From: Paraphaeosphaeria minitans
Lineage: Eukaryota; Ascomycota; Dothideomycetes; Pleosporales; Didymosphaeriaceae
Reading direction: 5' to 3'
DNA: 64,000 nt
Assembly (NCBI GenBank): GCA_015832175.1
Contig: WJXW01000009.1
Span: 1,860,001-1,924,000 of the forward strand
The position numbers were made by a program, and so were the translations under genes. Position 1 is the first letter of the stretch; each line of letters opens with the position of its first letter. Positions 33,717-45,355 of the stretch are shown here, one piece after another. Under the pieces are notes generated by a model. It did no database searches. It was not told the origin of the DNA and saw nothing but the letters and a program-made list of their open reading frames with translations.

Positions 33717-35276
33717 CACATTCTACCACATCATCACCACATCCCCAGACTGCAACATTATCACCTTATTCCTGATGACGGCCGGTCACGACTTAATGCA
33801 TAGAGAGAGAAAAAAAGGAGTTTTTGAGCATTTCCAACCAGCGCGATCGCATTGATTTTTATTTCAATCACGCGAACTTTTTTTTAATACAGGGCATTGC
33901 ATAGAAACAGAGTCTTCAGCGCTTAGACCCGCGGCTCCTGCATTGCATTTTTTCATCTAAATTCCGGTCCGCCGACCCACCCTACACTTTTTTTTCCTTT
34001 CCTCCGGGGTGTGTGTGCGTGCGGATCGCTAATGTATCTTCGATTTGATTTGATACCCCGTCGCTCGCTTCGGTTACTTTTTCACTTGCACAGAGCTGCC
34101 GCTGTTGTACTACTACTACGTTCGCTTGGACTCGGCTGCGAAGGCAAGCTGGGGTTGGGAGAGGACTGCATCAATCACGATGGGCTTGGGGGGTTGGGGG
34201 TGAACGATGGCTACGAGGTTGGATGGGTAGGCGAGGGCGCGGTCGGCGAGGCTTGCTTGCTTGCTGCGTGCGAGGTGTAATCATCGCTAGTGTAATGCTT
34301 AATGGATGGGATGATACGGATGTTGCCATGTTCCTTCCTCGGGAGTGCGCGTGACGTTTGCTTTTGCCATGCTGCTTGGCGCTGGAGAGTCGCTGGGTCG
34401 ATGGAGCAGCGTCTCGTCGCGTCGGTTGTCGGTATGCGGCTCCGTCGCGCTGATGACTTTACTCTGGTGTCCTGATGGCGGCTACGGCGATGGTTTGAAC
34501 ACCGGGCTGAGGGATGCTAGGTGTCGTCGTGGCGGTGCGGGAAATCTGCACGCACCCTGCTCTGTACGCGTATATCGGAGGGCTACTTGCTACTTACTAC
34601 CTACTAGGTACTGATTTTCACTACTTGGGGGTTTTTTTTTTGCGTATTATCTTGTTACTTTTCGGATTTAACTACCTACACCTCCATTGTTCACTACTTG
34701 TCACTTGCTACCTATCACTCACCACTCACCCCTCACCCCCTCGAGTCCCGTCCCAAGCCAGACCACTCCCTCTACTTTACCCACCCAAGCTGACATATTC
34801 AATCCCGAGGACCACGTAAAACGCGCACCCACCCCACCCCACCCCACGCCCAAAAAGAGATTTTTGAGTGAGTATTCCCTTGGTTGAAGCGGGTGTGTAT
34901 TTACATATATATATGTGTGTTTGTGTGTAAATATAAGCAGACGTACGTGTAGAGCCCGAATGCGTAGATGAAGCTATGGAGACGGGTATATCTAGGAATT
35001 GGCGACATGCTGCCTATAGGTACATACTGCGAGGTGCCACGACGGATGGTTTGGAACGGCGGGCTAACGTCGAGGGCGCGCGCTTCAGGGAGTGTACCTC
35101 CCAGGGCACAGTTTCACGTCCCCTGGATAGCTTCCCTGAGCGCTACCCTGAGCGCTTTCCCTCTTTCTCAGAACCTTCTTTCAAAACTCTTTTTCGGAAC
35201 TCTTTCCCAGGGAACATTCCAGTCCACGTGCACCCGAAACATGAAATTCCAACAGCCCATTCGCGACCGAGCGCCC
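33717..35276. other. Convergent spacer between AUR1 and the NYN gene
   Basis: 1.56 kb between two stop codons, holding both 3' ends. It includes T-rich tracts near 33870-34000 and 34630 and a TATATATATGTGTGTTTG stretch near 34905. No gene recognised. Confidence 0.5.
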
Positions 35277-37187
35277 CTATGTATCAATCAAGCTCCCCAG
35301 ATAATCATCCAGCTCTACAATCCTAAACTGTTCCCCCCACTTCGCCCTAAACTTCCTATTCCTATACCCAGCGCTCATCTGCTGTTTCCAACTGACAAGC
35401 TCAACGCGCCACCCCTTCTTCAGCGCGCGCTCCACATTCGCCAGAAACCCATCCGAATGTTCCGCCGCATTGCCGTCCCCCGTCGCCAGTACCATGGTCG
35501 TCGGGACCTCGATGTCGAGCACGCTCTGGCACATCTTCAGGTGCAGGATCTCGTCGACGCCCTGCTCGACCCATTTCAGGGCCGAGATAGGGGTGGCGGT
35601 GGCAGCGCCCGTTTCTGAGTCGCTGCCGCTGCCACTCGCGCGCAGCTGCGTGGCTTTGGTCCAGCCGAGGCGCTCGACGTCCTTGAAGAATTTCTTGCGG
35701 TCGCTGTCTTCGCGCCGGATGAAGACCTGCTCTTGGATCAGGTTCTCGTAACCCACGGCTTTGGACGTCTCGGCGAGCTTGGCCACGTGCGGGAGGGGGT
35801 TGGCCTCTCGCTGGGAGCTGGCGTAGATGCGCTTGGCGACGGGGCGGCGACGTTCCATGAGGAGGGCGAGAGTGTCGAAAGACAGGTCGACTGGTTGGTA
35901 TTGGCCACGCTCTCGGAGTATGTTTTTGAATCCAATCATGATGTTTGATGCGTCGACAAAGCAGTGTATGCCTTGCGCCATCGTTTGATCGGTAGTTAAG
36001 CGCATTGGCGCTAAGAGATGCTGATGATCTTCTGGGAAATTGGCCAGAAGTTGATTCAGAAAGTGGAAGTGTCGATCTGTGCGTGGCATGATGGTCAAGC
36101 CTATGGATCCACCTCCTGGTGTAAACGGGGTCTGAACAGGAATCGCCAAACGGTTTGGAGTCTGAAGTTGGTAAGGGGTTTGGCGTGTAGGTGTTGCAGT
36201 TGACTCTAAGTCTGATCTAACACCAGCCATTGAACCGGCTGCGGTACCAAAACGAGGAGCCGCAGGAACCGGGGTACGTGTACCCTGGATTTTGCCTGAA
36301 CTCACTGTATGTACTCTCGGAGCACTCACGGACTGTACTGTGGAAGGCACGGGGTCGTGGTTGACGTGCAAAGAAGAAGGGATATGTAGTTGAGGGCCAG
36401 GGTTGGATTTAGCTACGTGTAGAGAAGGTCGGCTCGCGACTTGTCCAGGCGAGGTCTTTGCGAAGCCATCCGCTGGGCCCGGTAGAAATTTGGGTTGTGG
36501 AATCGAAATAGAAGCTGGTACAAAGGGCTGCGCCAGTGACGTCCCACGCTGAGGAGAACGAGTAACAGAAACGGAACCCGCAGGAGTACGCGGAAAATCC
36601 AGGATTCTTGCGGGGAGATGCGGCTTTGGTGCTTTAGGGGGAGCCTCAAGCGGTGCTGGAGTCGCTGGGCGGATCTTTGCACCAACATTTGATCGAGGTC
36701 GAGGCTGATTCATGGGCTGAGTGTCAGGTGCGGACTTTTCTGGGACGGACGCCTTGAGCGCTCTGCGAGCCTCCTTCCGTTCTTTCTTCGCAGCGCGCTT
36801 GCGCTCCTTCTTCTGTTCCTTGACTCTCAACCCGACCAGTGGGCTATCCGGGTCACCAATGCCAGCAGCATCAGTCTGTCCGTTCAAAAAAGCATCGTCG
36901 GAGCTGATGGGACTCTCCGAGTCCACAGGACTGGCTGGTGCCCGAGGCTTTGTTCTCGAGATGCCCAACTCATCAAACAATTTTGTGAAGTCGCCGAGGC
37001 GTGGGACGTGTGTATCTAGAGGTGGTTGTGCGATCGGCCTAAGGTCGGACTTTGGCCCAGGCGTGGCAACATGTGTGCGAACAGGCGACGCAGCCGAGAG
37101 TGTGGGGGACGCAGCATCGTAATCCGACTCTATCAAATCGATCACGGCGTGGAAACCCCAGCCTGTATCAATGGGCTGTGACAGCAT
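35277..37187 (-). CDS. NYN-domain (PIN-like) putative ribonuclease
   Basis: A single exon of 636 codons starts at the first true ATG, MLSQPIDTGWGFHAVIDLIE. Residues 1-400 are disordered and Pro/Ser-rich, with a short basic Lys/Arg/Glu helix at about 122-145 (KEQKKERKRAAKKERKEARR). The C-terminal domain (about 405-636) has the NYN/PIN layout: HCFVDASNIMIGF (D412), KRIYASSQREANP, VDEILHLKM (D545) and VLATGDGNAAEHSDGF (D571, D579), ending KWGEQFRIVELDDYLGSL. These acidic residues would bind metal for RNA cleavage, as in other NYN proteins. The biological target is unknown. It is divergent from the mitochondrial carrier with 762 bp between the starts. Confidence 0.85.
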   Translation of the reverse strand: MLSQPIDTGWGFHAVIDLIESDYDAASPTLSAASPVRTHVATPGPKSDLRPIAQPPLDTHVPRLGDFTKLFDELGISRTKPRAPASPVDSESPISSDDAFLNGQTDAAGIGDPDSPLVGLRVKEQKKERKRAAKKERKEARRALKASVPEKSAPDTQPMNQPRPRSNVGAKIRPATPAPLEAPPKAPKPHLPARILDFPRTPAGSVSVTRSPQRGTSLAQPFVPASISIPQPKFLPGPADGFAKTSPGQVASRPSLHVAKSNPGPQLHIPSSLHVNHDPVPSTVQSVSAPRVHTVSSGKIQGTRTPVPAAPRFGTAAGSMAGVRSDLESTATPTRQTPYQLQTPNRLAIPVQTPFTPGGGSIGLTIMPRTDRHFHFLNQLLANFPEDHQHLLAPMRLTTDQTMAQGIHCFVDASNIMIGFKNILRERGQYQPVDLSFDTLALLMERRRPVAKRIYASSQREANPLPHVAKLAETSKAVGYENLIQEQVFIRREDSDRKKFFKDVERLGWTKATQLRASGSGSDSETGAATATPISALKWVEQGVDEILHLKMCQSVLDIEVPTTMVLATGDGNAAEHSDGFLANVERALKKGWRVELVSWKQQMSAGYRNRKFRAKWGEQFRIVELDDYLGSLIDT

Positions 37188-37949
37188 CACAGTCGCAGTG
37201 GAAGTGGGCGGCCGGTCTCAGCGTAGTCTATATGTCTTGAGGTGATTGAGGTCTGCGGGTATCGCGAGGCCGTCTGGGAGTTGTGGTATGTGGCTAGAGC
37301 GGAAGAGAAGCTTCGCACGGTTAGAGGAAGTAGTAGACGGGAACGGTTGGTGGACATACTGGAAATGGCAATCAATGGCTTCAATCTCTCCCGCATGATC
37401 AACCGTGGGTGGGTCGCAATGGGGCTGCAAAGTGTCTTCCAAGAGAGCAGCAGAAAGACGCAGAGATGGAACTAAGATTGAAACGAATTCAGAACATGGG
37501 AAGCGAAAGCTGCAAAGGGTACGGCAGAGTGGCAGGTGGTAGGTAGAGGAGCGAGGTCGAGGTATCTTCGTCGGAGCACGGGTGGCGAGCGGGGCCAGCT
37601 GTCGTAGATGGATCTGAGCCTACCGCATCGTCTGTGCGTCAACGATTCACAACGCCCACACAGTCACACGTCACCTACTCGTATCATGATGGATCACACA
37701 CGTGCTGCCACCCTGAAGATGTGCATTCCTTTGCAAACGAACACCCACGTTCCGACCCGCTTCTAGCTTCCTTGAATCATGCCTTGTTCATTCCTGAGGC
37801 AGCGCTCTGGTACGGGTGCACGCATGCAGTGCCTGAGCCTCGGATACCTAGTCGCCCGCCCTGCCCCACCGTGAGCCTGAGACGCTGCGCCGCTGTCCTC
37901 GAGGCTTGGAACACTGCACTTTACACTCTGCACTCTGCACGCAGCAAAC
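37188..37949. promoter_or_regulatory. Shared divergent promoter region, NYN gene and mitochondrial carrier
   Basis: 762 bases separate the two start codons. The stretch has no ORF of note and must hold both promoters; the part nearest the carrier has pyrimidine-rich sequence and repeated CACTCTGCAC words (37919-37940) just before its ATG. Confidence 0.55.
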
Positions 37950-38943
37950 ATGTCTGCAGATTTCTGGGCCGGCTACACCTCAGGCGCTGTAGGCATCCTT
38001 ATTGGGAACCCTTTGGATCTCGTGAAGACGCGCCTCCAAGCGGGAAGCCCAGCGCCTCATGCCGGGCCCACGGGTGCTGTCATGGGCCCCGCGCCCGTTG
38101 CAGATGTGAGCCCACAGAGCTTCAGACAGCACTTTGACCGCGCAGGAACACTCGTCAAGGGTGAGAGCCAGCTTCTGATCATGTTTTGCATTGGGAGGGA
38201 GGGCTGATTCGCGTTGTGCTAGTATAGGCACCACGGCGCCCCTCCTTGGCTACGGCGCACTCAATGCGATCCTCTTCATGACCTACAACCGCACGCTCAC
38301 ACTCCTCCACGACACGCCCGAGCTGCCTACCTCGTTCGCGAAAGTCTGGTGTGCGGGTGCCGCTGGCGGCCTGGCATCCTTCATCGTCAGCGCACCCACA
38401 GAGTTGATAAAGTGCCGCGCGCAGGTCTCGACCGATCGTGCTACCAGCTCGTGGACGGTGGTAAGGGACGTGTGGAAGCGAGAAGGCATACGCGGGCTCT
38501 ATTATGGTGGTGCCATAACGAGCATACGCGATGCCTTTGGGTATGGGTGGTACTTTTGGACATACGAGTGGAGCAAGCAAGCCGTGAGCTCGCCGACAGA
38601 CACGGACAGAGACGCGGCCATCAAAGTGCTTCTCTGCGGTGGTTTGGCAGGTGTAGTCACCTGGGCATCCATCTTCCCCATGGATGTGGTCAAAACCCGC
38701 GTCCAGACCCAGTTGATCAACGTACGAGCACCCCATAGAGATGGCGAGAGGGAGGCACTGCTGCCGCATCAAGCCCATGGAAGGCGGCTGAGCACACTCC
38801 AAGTAGCTCAGAAGGCTTACCAAGCCGAGGGCGCCCGAGTCTTCTTTCGCGGGCTCGGCATCTGTAGTATACGCGCCTTTATTGTTAACGCGGTCCAATG
38901 GGCTGTGTATGAATGGATGATGCGCCTGTCACGGCAACCTTGA
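37950..38943 (+). CDS. Mitochondrial carrier family (SLC25) protein
   Basis: Exons 37950-38160 and 38228-38943 give about 308 residues, the standard size of this inner-membrane family. Three repeats of about 100 residues each carry the signature Px[DE]xx[KR]: PLDLVKTRLQ (P21), PTELIKCRAQ (P127) and PMDVVKTRVQ (P221). The second halves are visible as WKREGIRGLYYGGAITSIRDAFGYG and YQAEGARVFFRGLGICSIRAF. The 67-bp intron splits a Gly codon before TTAPLLGYGALNAILF. The matrix-loop after repeat 3 is enlarged. The first repeat lacks the usual second-half EG motif because its loop is diverged. Substrate is not deducible; amino-acid or acyl-carnitine-like carriers are possible. Confidence 0.9.
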
Positions 38944-39312
38944 AATTGTCTCCATCCCACCAAGAAACCAGATGCTGTCCTCACACGAAGCACCACAATG
39001 CGTGCAACGAACCATCCGTCCCGTTCAGTCGGATACATTTCTGAAACCCACCATTTCTCAATCTAAAGTACAATATGAAAGTGGTATGAAATTTTTCGGA
39101 TCCGTCCCTCGCAAAAATATCCCTCCATGCGTAATCCATCGCCAAATTACCACTGGAATGTCCCATCTCGAGGACAGATGCCGCGTACGAGGAATAAATG
39201 ATCCTGACCCTGTGAATAGCTGCGTGCAAGCTGTGAACAGGGAGTCATGTACGCCGAGACTAGTGGACTGACCTCGAGCGTAAATACGAAGGCAACGCCA
39301 CTCGTAACGCCT
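38944..39312. other. Convergent 3' spacer
   Basis: 369 bases between the stops of the carrier (+) and the RNA-binding protein (-). Nothing else seen. Confidence 0.6.
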
Positions 39313-41015
39313 TTACATGATTTGATCCTGCGTTAGACCTGCGGTAGCCTCGGTGCCCTCCATGGCGTCACCGTTGCTCTGGTTCGAGTAGCGGACGTAG
39401 GTCAAACCGAGGGGCCTGCCACCGTACTGGTAGCCAGTGAATTTCTCTGTCATGCATGTAAGCAGTTGAAGTATGCATGCGACTGGCGTACAACTTACGG
39501 ATAGCAGTCTCTGCATCGGTGGCCTTCTCGAACTCGACGACACCGGTGCCGCGAGAACGTCCGTTGGGCTCGTACTGGATCTCGGCACGCTTGACGGCGC
39601 CAATGGTTGTGAACAGCTCAACCAGGTCTTCGTTGCTGGTGGACCAAGGCAGGTTGCGGACGTAGATAAGGTTACTGGGCTCTCCACCAGAGGTTGCGTA
39701 GTCAGTAAACGGGTTGGGCGGGTTCGAGGGACCATCAGCAGCGAAGCCGGGACCACCAGCACCACCACCGGCACCACCGGCACCGCCGTAAGCACCCGCA
39801 CCTCCAGCAAACCCACCGCGACCGCCGCCGAAGCCACCTCCAAAGCCGCCACGGCCACCAAAGCCGCCACGGCCGCCGAAGCCACCACCGAAGCCACCAC
39901 GACCACCAAAGCCGCCGCCGAAACCACCACGGCCACCAGCTGGGCCAGCAAAGCGGTCCTCGCGCACTTCGAGGTTACGGCCTTGCCACTCATAGCCATT
40001 GAACTGGGTGATGGCATTCCGGGCGTCTTCGGGCGTGTCGAAGGCAACAATACCGGAACCCTTGGGGCGACCATCTTGAGCGAGGTGAACGTCGGCACGA
40101 ATGACTGATCCAGTAACGGCAGCTTGGCGGAAGAGATCCTTCAGATCTTGCCAGCCTACGTTGTACGGTAGCTTGAGAAGAATTAGCGAATCCATCCTGA
40201 ATTAGCAGGACGAGGGCACGTACGTTGGCGACATAGACCTGGCGACCACCGCCGGCTTGTGGTGGTCCTCCAAAGTTGCCTTGGTATCCTCCGTGGGGCG
40301 GGCCGCCGAATCCGCCGGGACCGCCGCCGCCTTGGAAGTTTCCACGAGTGGTGCTGGGGTTGCTGAATCGAGGCTCGGCCTCACGGTCCTCTCGAACGTA
40401 CACGAGCCGTCCCATCAAGTTCTGGTTGCTGAGCGTCGCCACGGCGTTCTGCGCCTGCTCCCGAGTTGCATATTCCACGATGCCACAGCCCTACATCCAA
40501 GCAAAAGCCAGTCAACCTCCATCCAGGGCACAAGCCAACCATCAGACCATTACCTTTGACATTCCATTCGGCAGCAGTAGTACGTCTGCAAACAAGACCT
40601 CACCGGCTGGGGCGCGTTAGCAATTTCGCGGGGGCCAAAGATGCGACGCGACCATACCCTGTCTCATGAAGTCTTTCAGGTGATGCCACTTGACGTCGTA
40701 GGAGAGATTGCCCACATAGACGCGACGGTCCTGTTGGGAAGAGTCTCGGATGCTCTGCATCATTGTCTCTTTGCTGGCTGGGTCCACGGACCGCGACTGG
40801 CCTCCGCGACTGGATCCGTACGATTGATAACCTCCTGCGCCTCCACCACCGGGGGAACGCGAGCGACGGTCGTTGCGACGATAGTCTTCGCGGCTACGAG
40901 AGCGGCTGCGCGGTGAGTATGAGCGTCGAGAGCGACGGGGTGAGCGCGAGCGACGTCGGGGTGAGCGATCGCGGGCTGAATCGCGCTGCTCGTAGGCGTC
41001 AGTTTCGTACGACAT
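39313..41015 (-). CDS. SR-type mRNA-binding protein with three RRMs (Gbp2/Hrb1-like)
   Basis: Five exons, 41015-40658, 40606-40554, 40490-40224, 40171-39499 and 39446-39313, encode about 494 residues. An N-terminal Arg/Ser-rich domain (residues 10-60, RSRSPRRSRRSYSPRSRSRS) is followed by RRM1 (about 97-176, RRVYVGNLSYDVKW, SKGCGIVEY), RRM2 (about 220-298, RQVYVANLPYNVGW, KGSGIVAF), a Gly/Phe-rich linker of GGRGGFGGGF units (about 302-365) and RRM3 (about 393-470, NLIYVRNLPWST, RGTGVVEF). This order matches yeast Gbp2/Hrb1, shuttling SR proteins that ride with TREX and monitor spliced mRNA before export. Exon 2 is only 53 nt. Introns repeatedly split the RNP motifs, and all junctions keep the frame. 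Confidence 0.9.
39757..39946 (-). repeat. Coding Gly/Phe-rich repeat inside the RRM protein
   Basis: Repeated codons for GGFGG and GGRGGFGG units, built on a CCACCGAAGCC-like DNA word on the + strand. Length variation here would change the linker between RRM2 and RRM3 without shifting the frame only if units are lost in multiples of three bases. Confidence 0.8.
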
Positions 41016-41776
41016 GGTCGCGACAGACGTGACGGGAGACGAAGGGGGGGTAGATCAGGGCCGCAGTGTGCGGAGAGGGCGGGGAAGAGGCTAGGAGGCG
41101 AGGAGCGAGGTGTGGGTGACGCGGTCTGATGGAATTGGCGCTGGCGGTCGACGAGCTGGAGGCCGTGGACCGTCGTCGTCAAGGACAAGCGCCCCCGGGC
41201 TGGCTTGGCGTTGGGTCACGTGTGGGAGGGGCGGGACGCTGCTGCCTGCAACCGGCGACGGCTGCGACCACCGAGTTCGACGGCCTCCCTCAGCCATCGC
41301 AGTATCGCAGTGGCAGTCACGCTCTGGAAGGAAGAGGGAGGGAAAGCCGAGTGCCAGGAGGCGGTGCAATTGGGAAGGAGAGAGGGCGGCAACTCACCTC
41401 AGAGGGCCGGTAGGAGTCAGTATCGGCGTCTTGGGGTTCGTCAGCGCAAGTCGAGGCAAGGTGCAGGCAGTGGAGAGCGAAGTTGTGGAGGGATGGAATG
41501 AGAGGAAGGAGGGAAGAGACAGGTTAGATGCCGGGGCCGCCTACCCATTTCTCGTTGAGCAACAGCGGCGTGCAACAAGGGAGCTCCTGCTGCTCCAGCT
41601 GAGCGGGACAAATGTGCAAGCGCTGCAGCAAGTCTGCCTTTTTGCCTGCGCCGTCGAAAGCCTCGATCGAGGATGCCCTACAGGTGCTGCGGCCGCTACT
41701 GTGGTCTAGCCAATGCGCAAGTCTGCGAGGCCCAGGATCCGGTTGTGTGGTCGTAGGGTGCAGGGAGGGAGAGATG

Positions 41777-41844
41777 GGGCTTCGGCTTCGACGCGGGCAG
41801 GGCGTGATACGGGCTTCGGCTTCGACGCGGGCAGGCCGTGATAC
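41777..41844. repeat. 34-bp tandem duplication
   Basis: Two adjacent 34-base copies, 41777-41810 and 41811-41844, each starting GGGCTTCGGCTTCGACG and ending GTGATAC, differ at one G/C position. Confidence 0.9.
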
Positions 41845-41960
41845 GGGCGTCGATGCGTCGCAGCAAGCTGACTCTGCCTTGGAGCGGGTGCTGAACTGCG
41901 CCTTGACGGTACGATACCTACTCGACTGGACTTGACTTGGGCGTCGTCGAGTGGAGCACT

Positions 41961-42000
41961 AGGCAGGCAGGCAGGCAGGCAGGCAGGTAGGTGGGTGGGT
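41961..42000. repeat. (GGCA)n / (GGTA)n microsatellite
   Basis: Seven or so GGCA units grade into GGTA and GGTG units. Confidence 0.85.
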
Positions 42001-42125
42001 ATATAGGTATAGGTAGGGAAGCATGAGCGTTTCCGTCTCCCTCTCCCCGACCCCAACCCCACCGATGCCCCGTGCGCGCCGCCCATCCCGCGTTCCCCTA
42101 GGCCTTAGGGCTGGTCTCTCCAAGC

Positions 42126-42257
42126 CCTACGAGCAGACGTCGCTCCAGAGTCCACCATGGCTACGAGTAATAAACGTCGATCCACCATGGCTACCTACGA
42201 GCAGACATCACTCCACCATGGCTAGGTACCTACGAGCAGACATCACTCCACCATGGC
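42126..42257. repeat. Four imperfect 33-35-bp units ending in CCACCATGGC
   Basis: Units built from CTACGAGCAGACATCACT followed by CCACCATGGC recur, with the CCACCATGG core near 42152, 42182, 42212 and 42248. The third unit carries a TAGGTACCTA palindrome. None of the ATGs opens a long frame. Confidence 0.8.
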
Positions 42258-42403
42258 GACGAGGTCCAAGTCGGCCTTTTGTCAACGCGAGGCATCGCTG
42301 TCCACCAGTCCCGCAGCGGCCACGCAATCCTCTGCCGACCGCGGCCCGTCCTGCAGCTCTACCTACCTGCCTGCCTGCCTGCCTAGGTGCCTAGGAGGTC
42401 CTG

Positions 42404-42465
42404 CGTTTCGTTTCGTTTCGTTTCGTTTCGTTTCGTTTCGTTTCGTTTCGTTTCGTTTCGTTTCG
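42404..42465. repeat. (GTTTC)n microsatellite, about 12 units
   Basis: An essentially perfect run of the pentamer GTTTC. Confidence 0.95.
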
Positions 42466-42828
42466 CTCCGCCCCTCCCCAAACACCCTCCCTCCCCCCAT
42501 GCACCTACAGGCCGGCCTGCTGCAGGCCCCACCGTCGCACTGTGCCGCTGCTGTGCCGCCGCAGTTTCTTCCATTGGACTGTTGCTTTGATGAGGGAATT
42601 TCCATCTGCACGCCCGATTCACCAATGGCACTGGCTCTGGAAGACGCTGCGAAGCCCAACACGCTGATGGAAGGACTCGGGCCCGCCAAGGACAGCTACC
42701 TAGGTACTCTACCGCTCCATAATATCCCCACTACCTTGTTGGTCGCGCTTCTCCCTCGTCCCCGCCGCCAGCCATGGAACTCTTGTCTGTGAGTCTCCTA
42801 TGACACCCCTGAGTATAGTATGCAGTGT

Positions 42829-43740
42829 CAACCTCTTGCAGAACACAGGGTCTCTACGTTCGCCTTGCAACAACGGGTAGGCTCGAGCAAATGACCTGGC
42901 CAAGTCACGCTGCTTTTGGGCTGCAAAAACCAGTACACAGACGCATCGCCGATGCAAGCATCTGTCGGAATGTGGAAATGCTCGGTTGAGCACCACTTGA
43001 CCCGCATGTCGTGATGTCCGGCCTGATGCACGCACGCATTGGAGCCAGTGCCGCGACTCGAGATCGTGCCGTCCATGAGCAGAATCTGAGTGGGGGCATT
43101 TCGTTGCACTGCCTGTGGTTTCTCGCGAACAGCTGAGTTGTCGGACGAAGCACTGACACATGCACCAATGACCCTTGCCCAATCGCTATTTGGTCCGAAA
43201 TTAACCAAGTAGGCCCACGAATTGACCGGTGAGTGAAGCATGTAATGCATGGAAGAATTCCATGGCCTTCTACTGCGGCTATCGGAGATTCCTACAATGC
43301 GATAGATACCGGGATCGGGCTTTCAGGCCACGGTTCACACTTGGTCCACATCCCCGCGAACACCTTGATGTCTCTAGCTGCCTCAGCCTCGCTCTTATTT
43401 TGTCCCCATATTCCTAGCCAAACAGCATCATATATTCTGCTGACGGCTCCATGAAGCAGTAATCTTCGGTCGAACCTCCTCTTGAGGTTCGCAGTCAGCT
43501 CTTACTGCGCAAACGGCTACACCGCTCATTCGAAGCTGCAAACTCTATACTGCACGTCGTGGTACATATCGAAGACACCAATTGTTGCTGTGCCTTGTGT
43601 TGCCTTGCCATTTAACGATTTTACATTCATATTCGCCTGACGTGGGGGTTCGCCAGTCATACCGAACAGCATGGGAGCTTCCGAAGCAGTAACTAATCAC
43701 GGCACTTCCAGTGTCCAATAGATCAAACCTGCTCATAATC
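42829..43740 (-). pseudogene. Possible broken or unusually spliced gene, product unrecognised
   Basis: Several neighbouring minus-strand stretches read like protein but lie in different frames and are cut by stops. Coding-like pieces include SRIYDAVWLGIWGQNK with KVFAGMWTKCEPWPESPIP (43450-43310), AYLVNFGPNSDWARVIGACV, and a 3' part of 100 codons with strong G/C third positions and six cysteines (for example VKWCSTEHFHIPTDACIGDA and LEPTRCCKANVETLC) ending at 42829. A separate upstream piece contains FDLLDTGSAVISYCFGSS (43736-43545). I could not build one intact frame from plausible introns without accepting stops. It may be a pseudogene or a multi-exon secreted protein whose structure I misjudged; the family is unknown. 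Confidence 0.3.
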
Positions 43741-45349
43741 CAGGAGCAACGCGCTTATTCGTGGTCAGCATCACTGAGTCGCGTTTAGATCTCGGTGGCC
43801 AGCCGCCGGATGCCTACATACTGACACTCGAACTCTAGGTAGGCTATTGTCAGGTTTAGTACCGCAAGCCGGTAACCGTCATAACTTTTTGCCTGCAAGA
43901 CACCCCTCCGAAATCGGCCCTGCACCCGCCTGTTATCGAACATGTATATACAGGTCCAATCCAGGTCTGATCATGCCAACCACAACTTTGACTCACCACA
44001 ACACTCCGAGATTCACATATGTGCCGATTGTTCTGGTCATTGTTCGTCACAGCTGTTCCGTCGATCAAGGGCACTCAGACCTCCTGCTTTGCTCACTTTC
44101 CAATCTCATTACGTTCTTATGCATATAGTACCATAGGTCAAGTCGACAGAGTACGTAGAGGCTAACATCAAACATAACATTTTCAAGCCTAGATAATTAC
44201 TATACGAATAATTCATGGCGCGGCACAATCGGTTCGTTGGGCGCGTTAAGAATTCGCAAACTTTGTCTCGAGTCCGCTTCGGCGTCCCCGATGCTTAGGC
44301 ACACAAGAGCTATTGATGCAGCCATGAGCAAAATGGCCGTCAGTTGATAAGCGCCTGCGTGGCACCCATTCACCTGAGTTTGCGCTATCATTTCAAGTGC
44401 GTTCTCGAGTCTAAGGCAGACCGTCACTTGTTTCCATCTTCGTGGCAACCCGCAGCCATAAACCCTCCCATGCATCGAGAGGCGGTGCAGGGGCGCCCCA
44501 CAGGGTCACACTGATCGACCATCTGGCGTTCACCATGTGAAGCATACGCACGCATCACTTTTCAGTAAAGTCCGGAGCTGACGGCCTGCATCGGAACATG
44601 TCTCCAAATCCTCCCGTAAACCTAAAACCGACTTTGGTCGTTTTCATTGCCGATCACATAACTGCTCAAGAAGTCATATTTTATATTCTTTGTCAGTTAT
44701 GCGCGAACGCAGCTGGGCCGGTAAGTCCTTTCACGCCAGCGATCAGGGACTTCAGCATGTGGTCTTTCCTGCAAAAGTATAACCAAGCTTCGCATAGCCT
44801 CTATGGTAGCCGCTTGTAGTTCGCGTCGTTGCTTTCTGCTTAGATTAGAGTGCTGTTTGTGGCACAGTGGCAGGGCGTCGACCGCGCGGCTTCAAAAAAG
44901 AATTCGTCCTGAAACACAGCAGCTTACCTGTTACGTACAAAACATCACGAAACCATCACTGCAGCCGGAACGTGGATGCAGCCACCAACCATCTGATGGA
45001 CAGGAACAACGGCCCCCTCCATGTTCCACTTATACTCGTCCAATCGAACGCAAGCTAGATGCGAGTCAAATGCGCCGAGAGAGGCATATATCTTCTACTT
45101 CTGCATCTCGTACCACTTCCAGCACAAATGAAACCAAAAAAATGGAGTAACCACGAGAACCGCCTGAATGTTGTGTTACCAAATCCAAGTGTCATAGGAA
45201 ATAACGGGATTGTGGTTGGCTATGCTCATGCAGAATACCCGGTCAATATCAGTCCTATGTAGTGTTCCACAGGGGTGTGAACGTCGTGAACAAAGCGCGG
45301 TCACAAAAGAGCGCGGCTCTACGAGGGGACGCATCGGCCGCTGGGAACG

Positions 45350-45355
45350 TATAAA
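45350..45355 (+). promoter_or_regulatory. TATA box of the heme-thiolate peroxidase gene
   Basis: TATAAA in AACGTATAAATCAG lies 83 bases upstream of the ATG at 45433, in the expected window for a core promoter element. Confidence 0.5.

Noticed and set aside
41110..41709. 199-codon plus-strand ORF next to the RRM gene
   Set aside because: It lies in that gene's promoter, has overlapping alternatives in other frames and no recognisable sequence.
43545..43736. DTGSA motif as proof of an aspartic protease
   Set aside because: Only one short motif is present, without the second active site or the flap; kept only as part of an unrecognised broken stretch.
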